From Luteimonas huabeiensis HB2 (lineage in GTDB: Bacteria; Pseudomonadota; Gammaproteobacteria; Xanthomonadales; Xanthomonadaceae), in the NCBI RefSeq assembly GCF_000559025.1, contig NZ_JAAN01000014.1:248001-312000 (forward strand): a DNA stretch of 64,000 bases, read 5' to 3'. A program made the position numbers and the translations under genes. The first letter of the stretch is position 1. Each line of letters opens with the position of its first letter. A model generated the notes under the pieces. That model was not told where the DNA came from. It saw only the letters and a program-made list of their open reading frames with translations, and did not search any database. Below are positions 60,064 to 64,000 of this stretch, one piece after another.

Positions 60064-61137
60064 TCAACGCGCGCTGTAGGCGTGCACCTCGTCCACCAGC
60101 ACCGCGACGCGCTCGGGGTCCATGTCCGGCGACATGCCGTGGCCGAGGTTGAACACATGGCCGTCGCGGGAGCCGCCGTTGCCGTCGCGGTAGCTGTCGA
60201 GCGCGCGGCGGACCTCGCGTCGGATCGCGTCGGGCGCGCCGTACAACGTCGTCGGATCGAGGTTGCCCTGCAGCGCGACGCGGCCGCCGGTGCGGCGCGC
60301 GGCCTCGCCCAGCTCGACCAGCCAGTCGATGCCGACGCCTTCCGCGCCGGTCGCGGCCAGGTCCTCGAGGTACGCGGCGGCGCCCTTGCCGAACAGGATC
60401 AGCGGGGTGCGCCCGGCGCCGTCGCCACGCTCGAGTTCCTGCGCGATGCGGGCCAGGTAGGGCAGCGAGAACTCGCGGTACATCGCCGGGCCGAGCACGC
60501 CGCCCCAGGTGTCGAACACCTGCAGCGCCTGCGCGCCGGCCGCGCGCTGCGCGGCGAGGTAGGCGATCACCGCGTCGGTGTTGACCGACAACAGCGCGTG
60601 CAGCGCCTTCGGGTCGTTGAGCGCCATCGCCTTGATCCGCGCGAAGTCCTTGCTGCCGCCGCCCTCGACCATGTAGCAGGCCAGCGTCCACGGGCTGCCG
60701 GAGAAGCCGATCAGCGGCACGCTGCCGTCCAGCTCGCGGCGGATGGTCCGCACCGCGTCCATCACGTAGCGCAGCTCGGTCTCCATGTCCGGTACGCCCA
60801 GCCTGGCGATCGCCGCGGCATCGCGCACCGGGTGGCGGAACTTCGGGCCCTCGCCCTCGACGAAGTACAGCTCCAGGCCCATCGCGTCGGGGATGGTGAG
60901 GATGTCGGAGAACAGGATCGCCGCGTCGAGCGGGAAGCGCCGCAGCGGCTGCAGGGTGACCTCGCAGGCGATCTCGGGGTTCTTGGCCATCGCCAGGAAG
61001 CTGCCGGCGGCCTTGCGGGTGGCGCGGTACTCGGGCAGGTAGCGGCCGGCCTGGCGCATCAGCCAGACCGGGGTGCGGTCCACGGGTTCGCGCCGCAGGG
61101 CGCGCAGGAGGCGGTCGTTCTTCGGCGGTGCGGACAA
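60064..61137 (-). CDS. hemE: Uroporphyrinogen decarboxylase
   Basis: HemE decarboxylates uroporphyrinogen III to coproporphyrinogen III in heme biosynthesis. The start is a TTG at 61137 (complement of 61135-61137), giving a 357-residue protein against 354 in E. coli. No ATG or GTG lies nearby in frame, and AAGGA is suitably spaced upstream. The substrate-binding N-terminus [33 protein letters not shown] (catalytic Asp), [20 protein letters not shown] and [16 protein letters not shown] are all conserved. It is the last gene of the minus-strand series kinase, aroKB, WGR protein, hemE. Confidence 0.94.
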   Translation of the reverse strand: MSAPPKNDRLLRALRREPVDRTPVWLMRQAGRYLPEYRATRKAAGSFLAMAKNPEIACEVTLQPLRRFPLDAAILFSDILTIPDAMGLELYFVEGEGPKFRHPVRDAAAIARLGVPDMETELRYVMDAVRTIRRELDGSVPLIGFSGSPWTLACYMVEGGGSKDFARIKAMALNDPKALHALLSVNTDAVIAYLAAQRAAGAQALQVFDTWGGVLGPAMYREFSLPYLARIAQELERGDGAGRTPLILFGKGAAAYLEDLAATGAEGVGIDWLVELGEAARRTGGRVALQGNLDPTTLYGAPDAIRREVRRALDSYRDGNGGSRDGHVFNLGHGMSPDMDPERVAVLVDEVHAYSAR

Positions 61138-61180
61138 GGCGATCTTCCTTCTTGGTGCGTCGGCGTGCGCCGCGCGGGCA

Positions 61181-61441
61181 TCAGGGGGACGGCGGCGTGT
61201 CGGCCGCCTGCGTCCGGACCAACTGGAAACCACGCCGGAGCTGCATGTCGCGCGCCCGTTCGATCGCGTTCAGCGCGCTGGGCTCGTCGGCGTATTGCTG
61301 AGTGCGCAACTGGCTGCGGCCGCCGATCTGCCCAGATTCGCGCACCAGCGTCCAGCCGCCGAGCAGGTCGGGCTGCAGCATCAGCTGGACGAAGCGCGGG
61401 GGCGCGTCGCCCTGGACAGGTTGTTGCAGCAGCAGTCGCAT
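61181..61441 (-). CDS. Small WGR-domain protein
   Basis: This 86-residue protein is essentially one WGR-like domain: [20 protein letters not shown] is followed by [20 protein letters not shown] and an ending helix [20 protein letters not shown] domains occur in nucleic-acid-linked proteins such as PARPs, but stand-alone bacterial copies are uncharacterised. The ATG at 61441 lacks an obvious ribosome-binding site, and an in-frame GTG a few codons upstream is possible. It lies between aroKB and hemE on the same strand. Confidence 0.75.
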   Translation of the reverse strand: MRLLLQQPVQGDAPPRFVQLMLQPDLLGGWTLVRESGQIGGRSQLRTQQYADEPSALNAIERARDMQLRRGFQLVRTQAADTPPSP

Positions 61442-61552
61442 GGGATGGCATTGTACGGGGACGTGCGCGACGAAAGGCGCGACGCGTGGACGCGCGACGC
61501 TCCGCATGGTGGAGCGTCCGCTGGGAACGGCGGCCCTGGGCTCGCGGTGCGC

Positions 61553-63223
61553 TCAGCCTGCGCGCAGCACGCCCAGCACCGCGCTCTCCGGCACGTCGGC
61601 CAGCACCTGCGCGCGGCCGGCGCCGGTCCAGACGATGAAGCGCAGCCCGCCGGCCTGCGCCTTCTTGTCCAGGCGCATGTGCGCGAGCAGGCGCTCCGGG
61701 TCCAGCCCGGGCGGCAGCGCGACCGGCAGCCCCAGCCGCGCCAGCAGCTCGCGCAGGCGCTCGCCGTCGGCCGGCTTCGCCAGGCCCAGCGCCTCGGACA
61801 GGCGCGCGGCCAGGACCATGCCGACCGCCACCGCCTCGCCGTGGTTGAGTCCGCCGTAGCCCTGCTCGGTCTCGATCGCGTGGCCGAAGGTGTGGCCGAA
61901 GTTGAGCAGCGCGCGCTCGCCGCGCTCGAAGGGGTCGCGTTCGACGATCGCGGCCTTGTGCGCGCAGCTGCGGGCGATCGCCTCGGCGAGCGCGTCGTCG
62001 TCCATCGCCAGCAGCGCGTCGGCGCGCGCGTCCAGCCAGTCGAGGAAGGGCGCGTCCGCGATCGCGCCGTACTTGACCACCTCGGCCAGCCCGGCGCGCA
62101 GCTCGCGCGGCGGCAGGCTCTTCAGCGTCGCGGTGTCGGCCAGCACCGCGCGCGGCGGGTGGAAGGCGCCGACCAGGTTCTTGCCCTGCGGCAGGTCGAC
62201 CGCGGTCTTGCCGCCCACCGAGGAGTCCACCATCGCCAGCAGCGAGGTCGGCAACTGCACGCAGTCGATGCCGCGCATCCAGCAGGCCGCGGCGAAGCCG
62301 GCCAGGTCGCCGACCACGCCGCCGCCCAGCGCGTAGACGCAGGCGTCGCGGCGCGCGCCGAGCGCGGCCAGCGCGTCGATGGCCCGGGCGAAGCCCTCCA
62401 GCGTCTTCGACGCCTCGCCGGCGGGCAGCGCGAACGTCGCCACCGCCAGCCCGGGACGCGCCTCGCGCAGGCGCGCGGCGACCTGTCCGGCGTACAGCGG
62501 GCCGACGTGGGAATCGGTGACCAGCAGCGCCTGGCGGCCGCGCAGCGGGCCGGCGAGGGCGGCGGGATCGTCCAAGAGGCCGGGGCCGATGGCGATGCGG
62601 TAGGGGGTGGCGCCGCCGACGTCGACGGTCTTGCGGGGTGCGGTCATGGGGGGCGAAGGCGTTGCGGATGGGGGAGAAGGGGCGGCCTCGCCGGCGCTGC
62701 GCCGCCAGTGGCGGGCGAGCAGGCGGCCCAGGCGCGCGGTGGCCGTGGCGGCGGCGCAGGTCTCGGTGTCGAAGCGCAGGTCGGCGACCTCGGCGTACAG
62801 CGGGTCGCGCGCCAGCGCCAGCGCGCGCAGGATCTCGGCGCGATCGCCGCGGGCCAGCAGCGGCCGGCTGCGGTCGCGCGCCAGTCGCGCCAGCTGCTGC
62901 TCGACGCCTACGTGCAGGTGCACCACGAAGCCGCGCGCGGCCATCGCGCGGCGGTTGTCCGGGTCGAGCACCGCGCCGCCGCCGCTCGACAGCAGCAGGC
63001 CGTCTTCCAGCAGCAGGTCGTGCAGGACCGCGCGCTCGCGGGCGCGGAAGCCGGCCTCGCCCTCGCAGGCGAAGATCGTCGGGATCGCGGCGCCGGTGCG
63101 CCGCTCGATCTCCTCGTCGAGATCGACGAAGCGCAGCCCGAAGCGGCCGGCCAGGCGGCGGCCGATCGAGGATTTGCCGGCGCCCATCGGGCCGACCAGG
63201 ACGAGATTCGGGGCGGGGTTCAT
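61553..63223 (-). CDS. Bifunctional shikimate kinase / 3-dehydroquinate synthase (AroK-AroB fusion)
   Basis: One uninterrupted 556-codon frame encodes both enzymes. Residues 1-175 are shikimate kinase: P-loop [27 protein letters not shown] (shikimate site) and [13 protein letters not shown]. Residues 193-556 are 3-dehydroquinate synthase: [49 protein letters not shown] and metal-binding [10 protein letters not shown]. They are joined by a Ser/Pro linker ([17 protein letters not shown]). An internal ATG (62647) sits exactly at the AroB start but has no Shine-Dalgarno sequence, so separate AroB may or may not also be made. Both act in the shikimate pathway to chorismate. The kinase stop of the upstream gene is 12 bases before the ATG. 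Confidence 0.92.
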   Translation of the reverse strand: MNPAPNLVLVGPMGAGKSSIGRRLAGRFGLRFVDLDEEIERRTGAAIPTIFACEGEAGFRARERAVLHDLLLEDGLLLSSGGGAVLDPDNRRAMAARGFVVHLHVGVEQQLARLARDRSRPLLARGDRAEILRALALARDPLYAEVADLRFDTETCAAATATARLGRLLARHWRRSAGEAAPSPPSATPSPPMTAPRKTVDVGGATPYRIAIGPGLLDDPAALAGPLRGRQALLVTDSHVGPLYAGQVAARLREARPGLAVATFALPAGEASKTLEGFARAIDALAALGARRDACVYALGGGVVGDLAGFAAACWMRGIDCVQLPTSLLAMVDSSVGGKTAVDLPQGKNLVGAFHPPRAVLADTATLKSLPPRELRAGLAEVVKYGAIADAPFLDWLDARADALLAMDDDALAEAIARSCAHKAAIVERDPFERGERALLNFGHTFGHAIETEQGYGGLNHGEAVAVGMVLAARLSEALGLAKPADGERLRELLARLGLPVALPPGLDPERLLAHMRLDKKAQAGGLRFIVWTGAGRAQVLADVPESAVLGVLRAG

Positions 63224-63235
63224 GCCCGCGCCATG

Positions 63236-64000
63236 CTAGCAGCGCGGCGGCGGCCGCCGGACGCGCGGCGCGTCCGCCGCCGGCACCCGCGCGGCGTCGA
63301 GCGGGGCGACGGCATCGGCCAGCGCCGGCAGCGTGCGCAGCGCCTGCCGGCTGACCCGTTCGTAGTGCTGCACGAAGCGCTCGACCTGCGCGCGGGTCAT
63401 GCCGCGCCGCGCCGGATCGGCGGCCTGTAGCGCGCGCTCCTGCTGCCAGCGCCACGCCGGCACGATGCGGAAGCCCGGCGGCTGCAGGAACAGCAGGCGG
63501 TCCATTCGCGCCCACAGCGCCGGGTAGTCGCGCGCGAGCGCCCGGTTGCACCAGCGCCGCCAGCGGCCGTCGGCGTCCTCGTCGCGCTCGAGCGCGTTGA
63601 GCGGCGCGGCCAGCGCCTCCGGCGCCTGCGCCGGCACGCCCAGGCACCAGCCTTCGAACAGGGCCAGGTCCACCGCCTCCGCGGGCGGCCAGTCGGCCTC
63701 GGGCCGGCGGCGGTCGGCCAGCTTGTCGAAGCGGGGCAGGCGCACCGCGCGCCCGTCGCGCAGGGCGTCGAGGGTGGCCAGCGCCAGCGGCAGGTCGTGG
63801 GTGCCGGGCGGGCCACGCGTCGCCAGCAGCGGGTGGACCTCGCGCGCCAGCGTCTCGCGCTGCGGCCGGTCGAGGTAGACGTCGTCCAGCGACAGGATCG
63901 CCACCCGGCGCCCGCGCGCGCGGGCGGCTTCGGCGAGCTGCGCGGCCAGGGTGGACTTGCCGGTGCCCTGCAGGCCGCTCAGCCCGTACACGCGCACGCC
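63236..64000 (-). CDS. P-loop kinase, glycerate-kinase-like (5' end at or beyond window edge)
   Basis: The frame is open to the window edge, so the start is uncertain; a GTG lies at 63997. At least 253 residues are visible. VYGLSGLQGTGKSTLAAQLA is a Walker A at the very N-terminus, LSLDDVYLDRPQRETLAREV is the second conserved block, and GPPGTHDLPLALATLDALRD with LPRFDKLADRR and FEGWCLGVP follow. This order is that of D-glycerate 3-kinase (plant GLYK) and related PRK/uridine-kinase-type proteins. The phosphate acceptor is not proved. It precedes aroKB by 12 bases on the same strand. Confidence 0.85.
   Translation of the reverse strand, partial: GVRVYGLSGLQGTGKSTLAAQLAEAARARGRRVAILSLDDVYLDRPQRETLAREVHPLLATRGPPGTHDLPLALATLDALRDGRAVRLPRFDKLADRRRPEADWPPAEAVDLALFEGWCLGVPAQAPEALAAPLNALERDEDADGRWRRWCNRALARDYPALWARMDRLLFLQPPGFRIVPAWRWQQERALQAADPARRGMTRAQVERFVQHYERVSRQALRTLPALADAVAPLDAARVPAADAPRVRRPPPRC

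Overview
This 64-kb window is a chromosomal segment of a very GC-rich gammaproteobacterium. It most likely belongs to the Xanthomonadaceae/Lysobacteraceae (Lysobacter-like). The inference rests on gene content: a large TonB-dependent receptor, FadE-type acyl-CoA dehydrogenase, a SAM-I riboswitch in front of metX-metB-hom, a secreted multidomain chitinase, tandem propeller-type hybrid sensor kinases, and an effector/immunity-like pair resembling the Xanthomonadales type IV killing system. No rRNA, tRNA, CRISPR array or complete insertion sequence was found.

Layout. 1-6.3 kb: a metallophosphoesterase cut by the window edge, a small membrane protein, fadE with a divergent TetR regulator around a palindromic operator candidate, and GTP-dependent pckG. 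6.3-11 kb: a small secreted Cys-rich protein, a TonB-dependent receptor and a barrel-like neighbour. 11-19 kb: housekeeping genes (hslO, mtgA, a polyprenyl-phosphate-type glycosyltransferase, a CBS protein, an AsmA protein, a small lipoprotein, hemolysin III, prfC). 19.1-22.8 kb: a GT4-like glycosyltransferase inserted at the 3' end of an M23 peptidase gene and bracketed by a 107-bp direct repeat, then a phytase-like lipoprotein. 22.9-26.4 kb: riboswitch-controlled methionine operon. 26.4-33.8 kb: intergenic dyad repeats, an alpha/beta hydrolase, a GH18 chitinase, L-serine dehydratase, a thioredoxin-fold protein and a yceI-cytochrome b561-yceI operon. 33.9-41.0 kb: two translationally coupled paralogous hybrid histidine kinases. 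41.1-43.5 kb: an AT-richer islet with an XAC2610-like lipoprotein, a GH24 lysozyme-domain protein with a Gln-rich tail, and a coiled-coil membrane protein. 43.9-49.7 kb: the four-gene DNA ligase-associated repair cassette (MBL exonuclease, ATP-dependent ligase, Lhr-type helicase, PdeM nuclease). 49.8-59.8 kb: a five-gene operon (YqiJ-like, flotillin, 1774-residue AAA ATPase, unknown, TelA). 59.8-64 kb: a second cluster of the same dyad repeats, hemE, a WGR protein, a one-frame aroK-aroB fusion and a P-loop kinase cut by the window edge.

How the genes work together. The methionine genes form one SAM-repressed pathway from homoserine to cystathionine. The repair cassette and the flotillin/AAA/TelA operon are two adjacent multi-gene machines, the first known and the second largely uncharacterised. 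The islet at 41.1-43.5 kb looks like a toxin with its immunity lipoprotein, probably for interbacterial competition. It and the repeat-flanked glycosyltransferase are the best signs of recent gain. The flotillin/AAA/TelA operon and the effector islet are the most promising places for undescribed biology.
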